DNA of 64,000 bases from Streptomyces phaeofaciens (GTDB lineage: Bacteria; Actinomycetota; Actinomycetes; Streptomycetales; Streptomycetaceae): contig NZ_BMSA01000014.1 in assembly GCF_014648915.1 (NCBI RefSeq), positions 62,001 through 126,000 on the forward strand. The letters run 5' to 3'. Of this stretch, positions 9,083-17,207 are shown piece after piece. Within the stretch, counting starts at the first letter, position 1, and every line of letters begins with the position of its first letter. Below the pieces are notes generated by a model. The model worked only from the letters and a program-made list of their open reading frames with translations. It was not told where the DNA came from and ran no database searches. A program made the position numbers and the translations under genes.

Positions 9083-9121
9083 GGCAGGCGGCGGTTCACC
9101 TTCGGGTGGCCGCCGCCTGCC
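9083..9121 (+). terminator. Hairpin terminator after TetR gene
   Basis: A perfect 12-bp stem, GGCAGGCGGCGG at 9083-9094 with its complement at 9110-9121, lies 47 nt after the TetR stop. There is no U tract, as is usual in Streptomyces. Confidence 0.7.
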
Positions 9122-9172
9122 GCGCTGTGCGGGCAACGGACCGAGACGGGAAGGCCGTCGGGCCGGATGACG

Positions 9173-9236
9173 CCCGGACGGGAAGGCGCCCGGACGGGGA
9201 GGGGCCCGGACGGGGAGGGGCCCGGACGGGGAGGGG
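9173..9236. repeat. Four tandem 16-bp repeats
   Basis: The unit CCCGGACGGGGAGGGG is repeated four times (9173, 9189, 9205, 9221). The first copy is imperfect, the other three identical. It ends 1 nt before the stop codon of the Lrp-family gene, in its 3' flank. Confidence 0.85.
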
Positions 9237-9237
9237 C

Positions 9238-9690
9238 TCAGGCGGGCAGCGGGCGGTCCTTGACCACGTGCTTCATCACCAGCGTGGACGTCAGCCGTTG
9301 CACCCCGGGCAGGGTCGCGAGCCGCTCGTCGTACAGCCGCTGGAAGGCCGCGAGGTCGGCGGTGGCCACCCGCAGCAGATAGTCGGGCTCCCCGAACAGC
9401 CGCTGGGCGTCCAGAACGTGCTCCACCTCACCGACCGCCCGCTCGAACTCGACGACCGTGTCCCGGTCCTCCTGCCGCATGGACACGAAGACCAGCGCCT
9501 CGAAGGCCAGCCCGACGGCCGTCGGCTCCACCACCGCCCGGTAGCCGCTGATCGCCCCGGACCGCTCCAGCTCGCGCAGCCGGCGGTGGCACGGCGAGAC
9601 GCTGAGGCGCACCCGCGCGGCCAGCTCGGTCACGGTCAGCCGCCCGTCCTGCTGAAGTTCGGCAAGAATCTTCCGGTCCACGTCGTCCAT
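9238..9690 (-). CDS. Lrp/AsnC-family transcriptional regulator
   Basis: A 150-residue regulator with an N-terminal winged HTH (DDVDRKILAELQQDGRLTVTEL at the start, then RVRLSVSPCHRRLREL) and a C-terminal RAM/AsnC ligand domain. Such proteins bind amino acids as octamers. It is divergent from a LysE-type exporter, the usual arrangement in which the Lrp protein controls an amino-acid efflux gene. Palindromic TTCCC/GGGAA elements in the shared promoter are the likely binding sites. Confidence 0.9.
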   Translation of the reverse strand: MDDVDRKILAELQQDGRLTVTELAARVRLSVSPCHRRLRELERSGAISGYRAVVEPTAVGLAFEALVFVSMRQEDRDTVVEFERAVGEVEHVLDAQRLFGEPDYLLRVATADLAAFQRLYDERLATLPGVQRLTSTLVMKHVVKDRPLPA

Positions 9691-9711
9691 GAGGCAGATC
9701 TTCCCTCAGTA

Positions 9712-9727
9712 TTCCCCGTTTCGGGAA
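9712..9727. promoter_or_regulatory. Likely Lrp/AsnC operator
   Basis: TTCCCCGTTTCGGGAA is an imperfect palindrome in the 82-bp divergent spacer. Further half-sites TTCCC (about 9701) and GGGAA (about 9734) flank it at roughly helical spacing, as expected for cooperative Lrp binding. Confidence 0.5.
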
Positions 9728-9772
9728 AACATCGGGAACACTTTTGGCCACATCACGCCTAATGTCACCATC

Positions 9773-10387
9773 ATGGACTCCGGAACCCTCCTCTCCTTCC
9801 TCGCCGTCGACCTGCTGCTGGTCTGCATACCGGGCGCCGACTGGGCGTATGTGATCTCCGCCGGGCTGCGCGGCCGCTCGGTGGGCGCCGCGGTGGCCGG
9901 ACTGGTGAGCGGCTACGCCCTGCACACGGCGCTCGCGACGGCGGGCCTCGCGGTTCTGGTGGCCGGTTCCCCGGCCCTCCTGACCGTGCTGACGGTGGCG
10001 GGCGCGGCGTACCTGGTGTGGCTGGGGTGGAGCGTGCTGCGGCGGCCGGGGGTGCCGGGGGCGGGCGAGGCGGTCACGGCGGGCGGGGTACGGGTCTTCC
10101 TGCGGGGCGCCACGATCAGTGGCCTGAACCCGAAGGGGCTGCTCCTCTACCTCTCCGTCCTGCCGCAGTTCCTGGCATCGGGAGAGGGACACCTGCCCAT
10201 CGCCGCCCAGACGGCCGCCCTCGGGCTGCTGCACATGGCGTGCTGCGCGGCCGTCTACCTCACGGTGGGCGTCCTGGCCCGCGCCCTCCTGGGCGCCCGC
10301 CCGGCGGCGGCCCGCGCGGTGACCCGGACCTCCGGCGCGGCGATGCTGGGCATCGGGGCGTTTCTGCTGATCCAGCGGGCGTTCTAG
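9773..10387 (+). CDS. LysE/RhtB-family amino-acid exporter
   Basis: A 204-residue membrane protein starting at ATG 9773 (MDSGTLLSFLAVDLLL). It has about six hydrophobic segments and the LysE-family signature near the N-terminus (VCIPGADWAYVISAGLRGRSVGAA, split by the PGAD turn). It likely exports a small amino acid or homoserine lactone-like solute under control of the divergent Lrp gene. The substrate cannot be read from sequence. Confidence 0.88.
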   Translation: MDSGTLLSFLAVDLLLVCIPGADWAYVISAGLRGRSVGAAVAGLVSGYALHTALATAGLAVLVAGSPALLTVLTVAGAAYLVWLGWSVLRRPGVPGAGEAVTAGGVRVFLRGATISGLNPKGLLLYLSVLPQFLASGEGHLPIAAQTAALGLLHMACCAAVYLTVGVLARALLGARPAAARAVTRTSGAAMLGIGAFLLIQRAF

Positions 10388-10429
10388 AAAGGCCCCGGGC
10401 CGGCCGAGGCCCGCCTCAAGGACACGGCC

Positions 10430-10900
10430 TCATCCGCGGGAGATCCGGAACAGCCGTATCTCCCGTTCCACCCGCGCCTGGTACGTGGCGTACGGCGGCC
10501 AGAACGCGAGCAGTTCCTTCCATACGGCCCCCCGCTCCTCCCCCGTCAGCAGCCGGGCCGTCACCGGGATGTCGGCACCCTTCCAGTTGATCTCGGCGGC
10601 GGGGTGGGCGAGCAGGTTCGCGGTCCAGGCCGGGTGCCCCGTACGGCCGAAGTTGGAGCCGACGAGGATCCAGCCGTGACCGTCGGACTCGGGCATGCAG
10701 GCCAGCGGTGTCCGCCGCGGCAGCCCGCTTCGCGCTCCGGTCGAGGTGAGGATCACCCCCGGCAGCATCTGGGCGCTGAGCAGCACCTTTCCCCGGGTGA
10801 GCCGGTGCACGGCCCGGTCGAGCGCGGGAACGACGTGCGGGGCGACCTTCGCGAAGGTCCGGGTCGAGGAGATCTTCTGCACCACGCGGACGCCGATCAC
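10430..10900 (-). CDS. Ddn/DUF385 F420-type nitroreductase-family protein
   Basis: A 156-residue split-barrel protein starting GTG-ATC at 10900. The segments LTSTGARSGLPRRTPLA, SNFGRTGHPAW and LLAHPAAEI are hallmarks of deazaflavin (F420)-dependent nitroreductases and quinone reductases of the Ddn family. Its GTG overlaps the stop of the acyl-CoA dehydrogenase (GTGA), so it is co-translated with it. It may supply an F420-linked redox step to the same catabolic route; this is inference. Confidence 0.82.
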   Translation of the reverse strand: MIGVRVVQKISSTRTFAKVAPHVVPALDRAVHRLTRGKVLLSAQMLPGVILTSTGARSGLPRRTPLACMPESDGHGWILVGSNFGRTGHPAWTANLLAHPAAEINWKGADIPVTARLLTGEERGAVWKELLAFWPPYATYQARVEREIRLFRISRG

Positions 10901-12090
10901 ACCGCCACCTCCGTACGCTCGAAGAGTCCGGCCTCGTCGGCCGCGTGGGCGCGCAGCCGGTGGACCGGCCCGAACAGCAGCTCGTCGCCCGCGGCCCGCT
11001 TGAAGTACAGGTGGGCCTCGTGCTCCCAGGTGAAGCCGATGCCGCCGTGCAGCTGGACCGCCTCCCCGGCGGCGGTCCGCAGCGCCTCCAGTGCCTGGGC
11101 GAGCGCCAGCCCGCCGGCCCGCTCGCCGCGGCCGGCCGCCCAGGCGGCGTAGTAGGCGGCGGACCGGGCCGCCTGCACCGTCACGTACACATCGGCCAGC
11201 CGGTGCTGGACGGCCTGGAAGGACCCGATGGCCCGTCCGAACTGCTCCCGCCGCCCGACGTACTCCACGGTCCGCTCCAGCGCCCGCCCGGCGGCCCCGA
11301 CGGCCTCGCAGGCGAGCACGGCGGCGGCACGGTCCCCGGTCCGGGACAGCGCGCCGGCGACGTCCGCGTCCTCGTTCCCCAGCAGCTCGGCGGCCACCTG
11401 CCGGAGCTGGACGCGCCCCTGCGGCCGGGTGGGGTCGAGGGCGGTCTGCCGCTGCCGGACGAGCCCCGGGGCGTCCGGCCGGACCAGGAACAGCAGCGCC
11501 CGCGACCGTACGAACCCGCCGGTGTGGGCGGCGACGACCAGCAGGGCGGCGCTGTGCCCGTCGAGCACCTGCGCGGCCTCCCCGTACAGCTGCCAGCCGT
11601 CCCCGGCGCGGCGGGCCTGGACCCCGCCGGCCCGGCCGCCCCCGGCCCAGTCGCCGTCGTTCGCGCCGCCGAGGGCGAGGGCGGTGGTCAGGTGCGGTGC
11701 CGGGACGGCGAGGGCGGCGGTCAGGCGGCCCTCGGCGATACGCGGCAGCAGGTCGGCGCGCTGGGCGTCGGTGCCGAGGGCGAGGATCAGCGGCGCGGCG
11801 AGGACGGACGTCGCGAGGAACGGGGAGGGGGCGAGCGCCCGGCCGGTCTCCTCGGCGGCGAGGGCGAGGTCGGTGACCGGGCAGCCGATCCCGCCGTACG
11901 TCTCCGGGAGGGCGAGCCCGGGGAGGCCGAGCCGGTCGGCGAGGGCGGTCCACAGGGCGGGGTCGTGCCCGGCGGGGGTGTCCAGGGCGGCCCGCAGCTC
12001 CTCGGGGCCGCAGCGTTTGTGGAGCAGTTCCCGCAGCGTGCGGCGGATCTCGTCCTGCTCGGCGGTGAAACTGGGGTCCATGGCGGGCAC
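10897..12090 (-). CDS. Acyl-CoA dehydrogenase, ChsE1-like (HGGIGFTWE) subunit
   Basis: A 397-residue acyl-CoA dehydrogenase. The middle and C-terminal parts contain RREQFGRAIGSFQAVQHRLAD and LHGGIGFTWEHEAHLYFKRA, typical of one subunit type of the alpha2beta2 dehydrogenases used for steroid side chains. It lacks an adjacent partner of the other type; the unlinked gene at 31642 could pair with it. The GTG at 12090 has GGAGG 4 nt upstream; an ATG at 12081 is an alternative. A shared operator lies at 12104-12118, just upstream. Confidence 0.85.
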   Translation of the reverse strand: MPAMDPSFTAEQDEIRRTLRELLHKRCGPEELRAALDTPAGHDPALWTALADRLGLPGLALPETYGGIGCPVTDLALAAEETGRALAPSPFLATSVLAAPLILALGTDAQRADLLPRIAEGRLTAALAVPAPHLTTALALGGANDGDWAGGGRAGGVQARRAGDGWQLYGEAAQVLDGHSAALLVVAAHTGGFVRSRALLFLVRPDAPGLVRQRQTALDPTRPQGRVQLRQVAAELLGNEDADVAGALSRTGDRAAAVLACEAVGAAGRALERTVEYVGRREQFGRAIGSFQAVQHRLADVYVTVQAARSAAYYAAWAAGRGERAGGLALAQALEALRTAAGEAVQLHGGIGFTWEHEAHLYFKRAAGDELLFGPVHRLRAHAADEAGLFERTEVAV

Positions 12091-12103
12091 ACTCCCTCCG
12101 GAT

Positions 12104-12118
12104 CTGACGGTCCGTCAT
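12104..12118. promoter_or_regulatory. CTGAC-N5-GTCAt operator of the acyl-CoA dehydrogenase operon
   Basis: CTGACGGTCCGTCAT has one mismatch in the right arm on the plus strand. It lies 13 nt upstream of the dehydrogenase start and 58 bp from a second copy serving the divergent Ltp gene. Confidence 0.75.
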
Positions 12119-12175
12119 ATTAGGCCGGACGAACGGGAATGCCCAGGCGTACGGCACCTGCCGCCCTCCCCGTAT

Positions 12176-12190
12176 CTGATGTAGCGTCAG
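12176..12190. promoter_or_regulatory. Operator abutting the second Ltp gene, with embedded -10
   Basis: CTGATGTAGCGTCAG ends only 4 nt before the ATG at 12195. TAGCGT (12182-12187) inside it fits a TANNNT -10 box ending 7 nt before the ATG, so the transcript is predicted to be leaderless and repressor binding would cover the -10. Confidence 0.7.
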
Positions 12191-12194
12191 ATTC

Positions 12195-13376
12195 ATGGCT
12201 CGAGGGAACCCTGGGAACCGCAAGGTGGCCGTGGTCGGCGTGGCCCTCTCCGACTGCGGCCGCGTGGCCGACACCACCCCGTACGCCCTGCACGCCCAGG
12301 CGGCCCGCCGCGCGCTGGCGGACGCGGGCCTGGACCGGTCGCTGGTGGACGGTTTCGCCTCCGCCGGCCTCGGCACCCTGGCCCCCGTCGAGGTGGCCGA
12401 CTACCTGGGCCTGCGCCCCACCTGGGTGGACTCCACCTCGGTCGGCGGCTCGACCTGGGAGGTCATGGCGGCGCACGCGGCCGACGCGATCGCGGCCGGC
12501 CACGCGAACGCCGTCCTGCTGGTCTACGGCTCCACGGCCCGCGCGGACATCCGGGCGGGCCGGCGCACGGGCACGTTCGCCTTCGGCGGGCGCGGCCCGC
12601 TCCAGTTCGAGGTGCCCTACGGCCACACACTGGTCGCCAAGTACGCGATGGCCGCCCGCCGCCACATGCTCCGGTTCGGCACGACCATCGAGCAGTTGGC
12701 GGAGGTGGCGGTCCAGGCCAGGGCGAACGCGGCCCTCAACCCGGAGGCGATGTTCCGCGACCCGGTGACGGTGGACGACGTCCTGTCCGGCCCGATGATC
12801 GCCGACCCGTTCACGAAGCTCCACTGCTGCATCCGCTCGGACGGCGGCGCGGCGGTCCTGCTGGCGGCCGAGGAGTACGTACGGGACTGCCGTACGGCCC
12901 CCGTCTGGATCCTCGGCACCGGCGAGCACGTCTCGCACGCGAGCATGTCGGAGTGGGAGGACTTCACGGTGTCCCCGGCGGCGGTCGGCGGGCGGTCGGC
13001 GTTCGCGCGGGCCGGGGTGCGGCCGGACGAGATGGACTTCGCGGAGATCTACGACGCGTTCACCTACATGACGCTGGTGACCCTGGAGGACCTGGGCTTC
13101 TGCGCGAAGGGCGAAGGCGGGGCGTTCGTGGAGAAGGGGCGGCTCCGGGTGGCGGGCGGCGAGCTGCCGGTCAACACGGACGGGGGCGGCCTCTCGGCCC
13201 AGCACCCCGGGATGCGGGGCCTGTTCCTGCTGGTGGAGGCGGTACGGCAACTGCGCGGCGAGGCGGGGGAACGGCAGGTGCGGCGCGCGGACGGCGGGTT
13301 GCCGCGCCTGGGGGTGGCGTCCGGGACCGGCGGGTGGTTCTGCTCGTCGGGGACGGTGGTGCTGGGGCGGGAGTGA
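12195..13376 (+). CDS. Ltp-type thiolase-fold protein, probable retro-aldolase
   Basis: A 393-residue thiolase-fold protein (VAVVGVALSDCG at the start, EIYDAFTYMTLVTLEDLGFC and NTDGGGLSAQHP later). At the position of the thiolase nucleophile it reads SVGGSTWEV, with Thr in place of Cys, as in Ltp2-type aldolases that cleave C-C bonds without a covalent cysteine. Such enzymes need a DUF35 partner; the unlinked DUF35 at 17870 is a candidate. No Shine-Dalgarno precedes the ATG, consistent with a leaderless message. Confidence 0.85.
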   Translation: MARGNPGNRKVAVVGVALSDCGRVADTTPYALHAQAARRALADAGLDRSLVDGFASAGLGTLAPVEVADYLGLRPTWVDSTSVGGSTWEVMAAHAADAIAAGHANAVLLVYGSTARADIRAGRRTGTFAFGGRGPLQFEVPYGHTLVAKYAMAARRHMLRFGTTIEQLAEVAVQARANAALNPEAMFRDPVTVDDVLSGPMIADPFTKLHCCIRSDGGAAVLLAAEEYVRDCRTAPVWILGTGEHVSHASMSEWEDFTVSPAAVGGRSAFARAGVRPDEMDFAEIYDAFTYMTLVTLEDLGFCAKGEGGAFVEKGRLRVAGGELPVNTDGGGLSAQHPGMRGLFLLVEAVRQLRGEAGERQVRRADGGLPRLGVASGTGGWFCSSGTVVLGRE

Positions 13377-13508
13377 CGGACGCGAGAGGTGGTCGGCGGG
13401 AAAAAGTGATCGCCGGCCGGAGGACGGCAACCTTTTCGCGTCCGGCGACGACCGACGAGTCCGAAGCTTTGCCGGACGTGCTCCGCCGAACCGCGTAAGG
13501 ATTCCTCC

Positions 13509-14471
13509 GTGCCCTCCTCCTCGCACCGCCGCGCCCGCCCCGAGCGGCGCACCGCCCGTACCCCGGTCGTCGCCGTGGTGGCCGTGGCCGCCGTGGCGCT
13601 CGTCGTGTCCCTGGTGGTGGCCCTGCGCCCCGACGGCGGCACGGGCGACGGCCCGGACAAGGTCGCGCCGGTGGCCGGGGCGGGCGCGAGCGGGTCGCCG
13701 ACGGCGGCAGCGGCGTCACCGTCCCCGAAGCCGTCGGCGTCCCGGAAGCCGAGCCCGACGGCCGAGGCGAGCACGACCCCCTCGGCGACCCCGACCACGC
13801 CGTCGGCCCGTCCCTCCGCGAGGAGCACACCGCAGGCGGCGGCCGCGGGCGCACTGGCCGGCCGTATCCGCCCCGGCACCACCTACCGGGGCGTGGCCAC
13901 CTCCTACGACCTCGGCGACGGCGACGGCGCCTGCTCCTTCGGCCCGACCGCCGACGTGATGACCGCGGCGATGAACACCGCGGACTACGAGACGTCGAAG
14001 GCGTGCGGGGCGTACGTGCTGGTCCGGGCGGGCGGCAAGTCCCTCACGGTCCGCATCACGAACGAGTGCCCGGCGCCCTGCCAGGCTGGCCAACTGGACC
14101 TCGGCCGCCAGGCGTTCGCCAAGCTGGCCCCGCTCTCGGCGGGCCGGATCGCGATCAGCTGGAGCCTGCTGAGCCCGGCGACGTCCGACACGGTCTCGAT
14201 CCGCTACAAGACGGGCTCCACCCGGTACTGGTGCGGTATCCAGGCGATCGGCCACCGCAACCCGCTGGCCCGCCTGGAGGTCCGCACGAGCGCCGGCGCG
14301 TGGATCGGCCTCCCGCGCGCGGAGTACAACTACTTCCTCTCCGAGCAGGGCACCGGCTGCGGGGGCACGATCAGGCTGACGGACATCTACGGGGAGCGGC
14401 TGACGGTGTCCGGGCTCCCGGTACGGGCGGAAGCGGTGCAGGGGACGGGCGTGCAGTTCGCCCGGCACTGA
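13509..14471 (+). CDS. Secreted expansin-like (RlpA/DPBB) protein
   Basis: A 320-residue protein with an N-terminal transmembrane or signal segment (TPVVAVVAVAAVALVVSLVVA, about 20-40) and a Ser/Pro/Thr/Ala linker (about 60-115). A double-psi beta-barrel domain follows (YRGVATSYDLGDGDGACSFG at its start, then RITNECPAPCQAGQLDLG), and then an expansin-like C-terminal beta domain with RYWCGIQAI. Bacterial expansins loosen or bind cell-wall polysaccharides without hydrolysis. The GTG start has AAGGA 7 nt upstream. Probably monocistronic. Confidence 0.82.
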   Translation: MPSSSHRRARPERRTARTPVVAVVAVAAVALVVSLVVALRPDGGTGDGPDKVAPVAGAGASGSPTAAAASPSPKPSASRKPSPTAEASTTPSATPTTPSARPSARSTPQAAAAGALAGRIRPGTTYRGVATSYDLGDGDGACSFGPTADVMTAAMNTADYETSKACGAYVLVRAGGKSLTVRITNECPAPCQAGQLDLGRQAFAKLAPLSAGRIAISWSLLSPATSDTVSIRYKTGSTRYWCGIQAIGHRNPLARLEVRTSAGAWIGLPRAEYNYFLSEQGTGCGGTIRLTDIYGERLTVSGLPVRAEAVQGTGVQFARH

Positions 14472-14542
14472 TCGCGGTCGCCCGGCGCCGACGGCCGGTG
14501 GCCCGGCACCGCCCCGCGCCGGACACTCGGGATACTCCTGTC

Positions 14543-15208
14543 ATGGCTACGGATCTTCATGAGCTGCTGAGGTCGCTGCGGGTGTGGGCCCCGGAGGCGA
14601 CGGAGTTGCGCCCCTTCGACCCGGCGTCGGCGCCCGGGACCCCGCTGGCCCTCTTCACGGAGTGGTTCGCGGAGGCGGTGGCGGCGGGCGAGCGCGAGCC
14701 GCACACCATGACGCTGGCGACGACGGACGAGGACGGCCTCCCGGACGCCCGGATCGTGATGCTGCACGGCGCGGACGCGGACGGCTGGTCCTTCGGGACC
14801 CACGCCACGAGCCGCAAGGGCCGCCAGCTCGCCGCCCGCCGGTACGCGGCCCTCACCTTCTACTGGCCGGCGCTGGGCCGCCAGGTCCGTGTCCGCGGCC
14901 CGGTCGCCGTCGCGCCCGCCCGAGCGGCCCAGGCCGATCTGCACGCCCGCTCGACGGGCGCCCTGGCCGCGGCGCTGACCGGCCGCCAGAGCGAGCCCCT
15001 GACCTCGCTGGAGGAACTGGCGCACACCTCGGAGGCGGCCTGGCGGCACGCCCAGGAGAACCCCACGGCGGAGTCCGAGACCTGGACCCTGTACCACCTG
15101 CACCCGGACGAGGCGGAGTTCTTCCAGGGGGACCCGCAACGCCGTCACGTGCGACTGAGCTACCGCCGGCAGGAGGACGGCTGGACGCGCGGGCTGCTGT
15201 GGCCGTAG
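14543..15208 (+). CDS. Pyridoxamine 5'-phosphate oxidase family protein
   Basis: A 221-residue FMN-binding split-barrel protein. It shows the PNPOx blocks MTLATTDEDGLPDARIVMLHG, SRKGRQLAARRYAAL and a C-terminal half with FFQGDP and SYRRQEDGW. It resembles PdxH, which oxidises PNP/PMP to PLP, but ends GLLWP where classical PdxH proteins have a conserved R-L-x-P, so an altered substrate is possible. The ATG at 14543 starts 71 nt after the expansin-like gene. Confidence 0.75.
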   Translation: MATDLHELLRSLRVWAPEATELRPFDPASAPGTPLALFTEWFAEAVAAGEREPHTMTLATTDEDGLPDARIVMLHGADADGWSFGTHATSRKGRQLAARRYAALTFYWPALGRQVRVRGPVAVAPARAAQADLHARSTGALAAALTGRQSEPLTSLEELAHTSEAAWRHAQENPTAESETWTLYHLHPDEAEFFQGDPQRRHVRLSYRRQEDGWTRGLLWP

Positions 15209-15347
15209 GCCACCGACAGGGCGCCGGGCACGGGGGCGTGCGGCGCGGGTACGGCCGTTCGGCCCTTCCCGGTTGCCGCCCCGTTACCGGACTTCTGTGA
15301 TGATTCAGGGCATTTACGCCCCGGCGACGCATCCCACGGGGGTATCA

Positions 15348-15612
15348 GTGACATTCCGTCGATGGTGCGCGGGCCTGGCCGCGACAGCCGGACTCGCCGG
15401 CTCCCTTCTCGTCGGGCGACTGGGTCGTCGGCGTCCGGCAGCGGGACGTACGCACGGTGCTGGAGCGCTTCCCCGACGAGGACGGGGCGTGCCGCCGCCT
15501 GTACGCCCTGCCGACCGCCGAGGGACCGCCGTCCGTGCCGCTCACCCCCGAGGAGGCCGGACGGCTCCTGGGCCGGCCGGCCCGGCACGAGGGCGGCTGC
15601 CCGCCGCCCTGA
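15348..15612 (+). pseudogene. Frameshifted small secreted protein
   Basis: A GTG at 15348 preceded by GGGGG opens a signal-peptide-like stretch (TFRRWCAGLAATAGLAGSLLVG). The frame then degenerates, while the +1 frame from about 15415 reads sensibly to the stop at 15610 (DWVVGVRQRDVRTVLERFPD, then CRRLYALPTAEG and LTPEEAGRLLG). Joining the two across 15412-15418 gives an about 88-residue secreted protein. Either a real frameshift or a sequencing error in a GC-rich run would explain it. Function unknown. Confidence 0.5.
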
Positions 15613-15646
15613 CCGGCCGGCGCACGGGCCCGGCCCCGCGTGCCGG

Positions 15647-16153
15647 TCAGGTCCCGGCGCGCTGATAGGCGCGGGCGCCCGCCCGCGGCAGCACCGCCCA
15701 CATCCGGGTGCCGCCACCGGGTTCACGGTCTCCCCCGATGCCCCACTCCCCCCGGCAGGCCCGTACGACCTCGTCCAGCAGGCGCAGGGACACCCTCCGG
15801 TTGAGGACGCAGATGGCGCCCAGGCGGGAGGGGGTGTGCCGGGGGTGGCCGTCGTGGACGGCGACCCGAAGGGCGCTGTCCCGGTAGCGCAGCGACACGT
15901 ACATCTCCTTCGTGAGCGACAGCCGGTAGGCGGAGGTGGTCAGTTCGCTCACCACCTGGACGACCGGCTCGGTCACCTCGGCCAGGCCGTGCGCCCCGAG
16001 GATCGTCCGGCTCACCGCCCGGGCGACACCGGGACTTCGGGGGCCCGCCGGCAGCGTGAAGCCGTAGCAGAGGTCCTCGGGACGGGCGGGCGCGAACGGG
16101 GTGTCGACCGGGGCGGAGGTCGGCGACAGGCAGGACATGGCGTCGAGGCGCAC
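15647..16153 (-). CDS. HATPase (SpoIIAB/RsbW-like) regulatory protein with degenerate N box
   Basis: A 168-residue GHKL-fold ATP-binding protein of the Streptomyces anti-sigma type (SRTILGAHGLAEVTEPVVQV, LRVAVHDGHPR). The N box reads VVSELTTSAYR, where active homologues have LVSELVTNAV, so the Mg-binding Asn is replaced. The GTG at 16153 has AAGGGAG about 6 nt upstream. ATP binding may be weakened or lost; the partner sigma or anti-anti-sigma is unknown. Confidence 0.75.
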   Translation of the reverse strand: MRLDAMSCLSPTSAPVDTPFAPARPEDLCYGFTLPAGPRSPGVARAVSRTILGAHGLAEVTEPVVQVVSELTTSAYRLSLTKEMYVSLRYRDSALRVAVHDGHPRHTPSRLGAICVLNRRVSLRLLDEVVRACRGEWGIGGDREPGGGTRMWAVLPRAGARAYQRAGT

Positions 16154-16317
16154 GGCAACTCCCTTGGCTCATGGGGGTGTTCCTCCCGAAAGAAGAAGCC
16201 GCCCGCCCTGACGTGATGCGCTTCCCCGCAAGCCTGTGACACCCCTGTGGTCGACCCGTGACCGACGGCGCGCCGGGGACCTCGACGCAGGGATCGTCCC
16301 GGCGAACGGCAGCGGCT

Positions 16318-16676
16318 TCAGGGGCGATCCGTGGCGCGCGGATGCCCGGTGCCTGCGAAGGTGATCCAGCAGGTGTCGCGGGACGTGTCCAGGAGGTACC
16401 AGACGCGACCGCCGCCGGTCACTTCGATCTGCCACTGCCCACAGATCCGCCCCCGGTACGTACCGTGCGCCAGGCTGCCCTTGAGGCGGTGGTGCCGGGG
16501 CGTCTCGCCGGCGGTCCGGGGTCCGTGCGCATGACGGTCCAGGCCCGGTAGGTGTTCTCGCGTGCCTGCTGAGCCAGGTTGTCCCAGCCCTTCGCCGCGG
16601 CCGCGTCCGCGAACCGGACCTCCCACTGGCCTTCCGGTACCGGCGGTGCGGCGCGGTCTCCTCGGCCGGCGCTCAC
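16318..16676 (-). pseudogene. Frameshifted toxin of a type II TA pair
   Basis: The reading frame opens at GTG 16676, overlapping the antitoxin stop (GTGA), and codes GQWEVRFADAAAAKGWDNLA and ENTYRAWTVMRTDPGPPA. It then continues only in the -1 frame from about 16500 as ETPRHHRLKGSLAHGT, GQWQIEVTGGGRVWYLLD and a stop at 16318. The joined protein (about 119 aa) looks like the RelE/ParE-like toxins paired with Phd-type antitoxins in Streptomyces. One missing base around 16495-16505 accounts for the break. No classical slippery heptamer is visible, so programmed frameshifting is unlikely. Confidence 0.6.
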
Positions 16677-17155
16677 ACGGCCTCCCGTGGGTCCAGGGCC
16701 GGGCCGTAGTCCTCGGTGTGGTGACGGGTCAGTGCGGCCAGCAGGTCGGGGTCGGAGTGGACCTCGGCCGTGTGCTGCCAGGCGATGAGCAGCTGGGCGA
16801 CGGACGCGCTGTTGCCCACGGAATCCGCCGCCCGCATGGTGTCGACCAGTTCGACGGCGAAGGCGTGGACGTCGGCTTCGGGCAGGAAGCGGACCCAGGG
16901 AAACGCATCCGGCAGTATGTCCAGGAGAAGGTCCGTGCTGCCGGGCTCCCGGCGGGCCAGTGCGGCCAGCATCCGCGTCGCGGCCGAGACCACGGTCCGG
17001 TCCTGCTCGGCCCGGGTGGCGGTCGTGAGGACGAGATCCTCCCCGTCCCTGCGGTGCAGCAGCAACCGGTGCGACTCCTTGAGCCGGGCAAGGGTCTGTT
17101 TGTTCTTGTTCACCAGCTCGGAGAAGTTCACGGCGGAGGCATTCTCGTGGGCCAT
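16673..17155 (-). CDS. Phd-like antitoxin
   Basis: A 160-residue protein beginning MAHENASAVNFSELVNKN. The N-terminal 60 residues (then TLARLKESHRLLLHRRDGED) match the prevent-host-death-like fold that binds DNA. The remaining helical part contains VSAATRMLAALARRE. It is directly upstream of, and translationally coupled to, the frameshifted toxin. Duplicated TTCGAA palindromes just upstream fit autoregulation. It is intact while the toxin appears broken. Confidence 0.7.
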   Translation of the reverse strand: MAHENASAVNFSELVNKNKQTLARLKESHRLLLHRRDGEDLVLTTATRAEQDRTVVSAATRMLAALARREPGSTDLLLDILPDAFPWVRFLPEADVHAFAVELVDTMRAADSVGNSASVAQLLIAWQHTAEVHSDPDLLAALTRHHTEDYGPALDPREAV

Positions 17156-17156
17156 G

Positions 17157-17178
17157 ACTTCGAAAGTACTTCGAAAGT
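17157..17178. promoter_or_regulatory. Duplicated TTCGAA operator of the antitoxin gene
   Basis: ACTTCGAAAGT occurs twice head-to-tail (17157-17167 and 17168-17178), so two TTCGAA palindromes are spaced 11 bp apart, one helical turn, immediately upstream of the antitoxin start. This is typical of TA autoregulation. Confidence 0.5.
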
Positions 17179-17207
17179 CCTGCCTCCGCCACGGTTCACC
17201 TCCGGGC

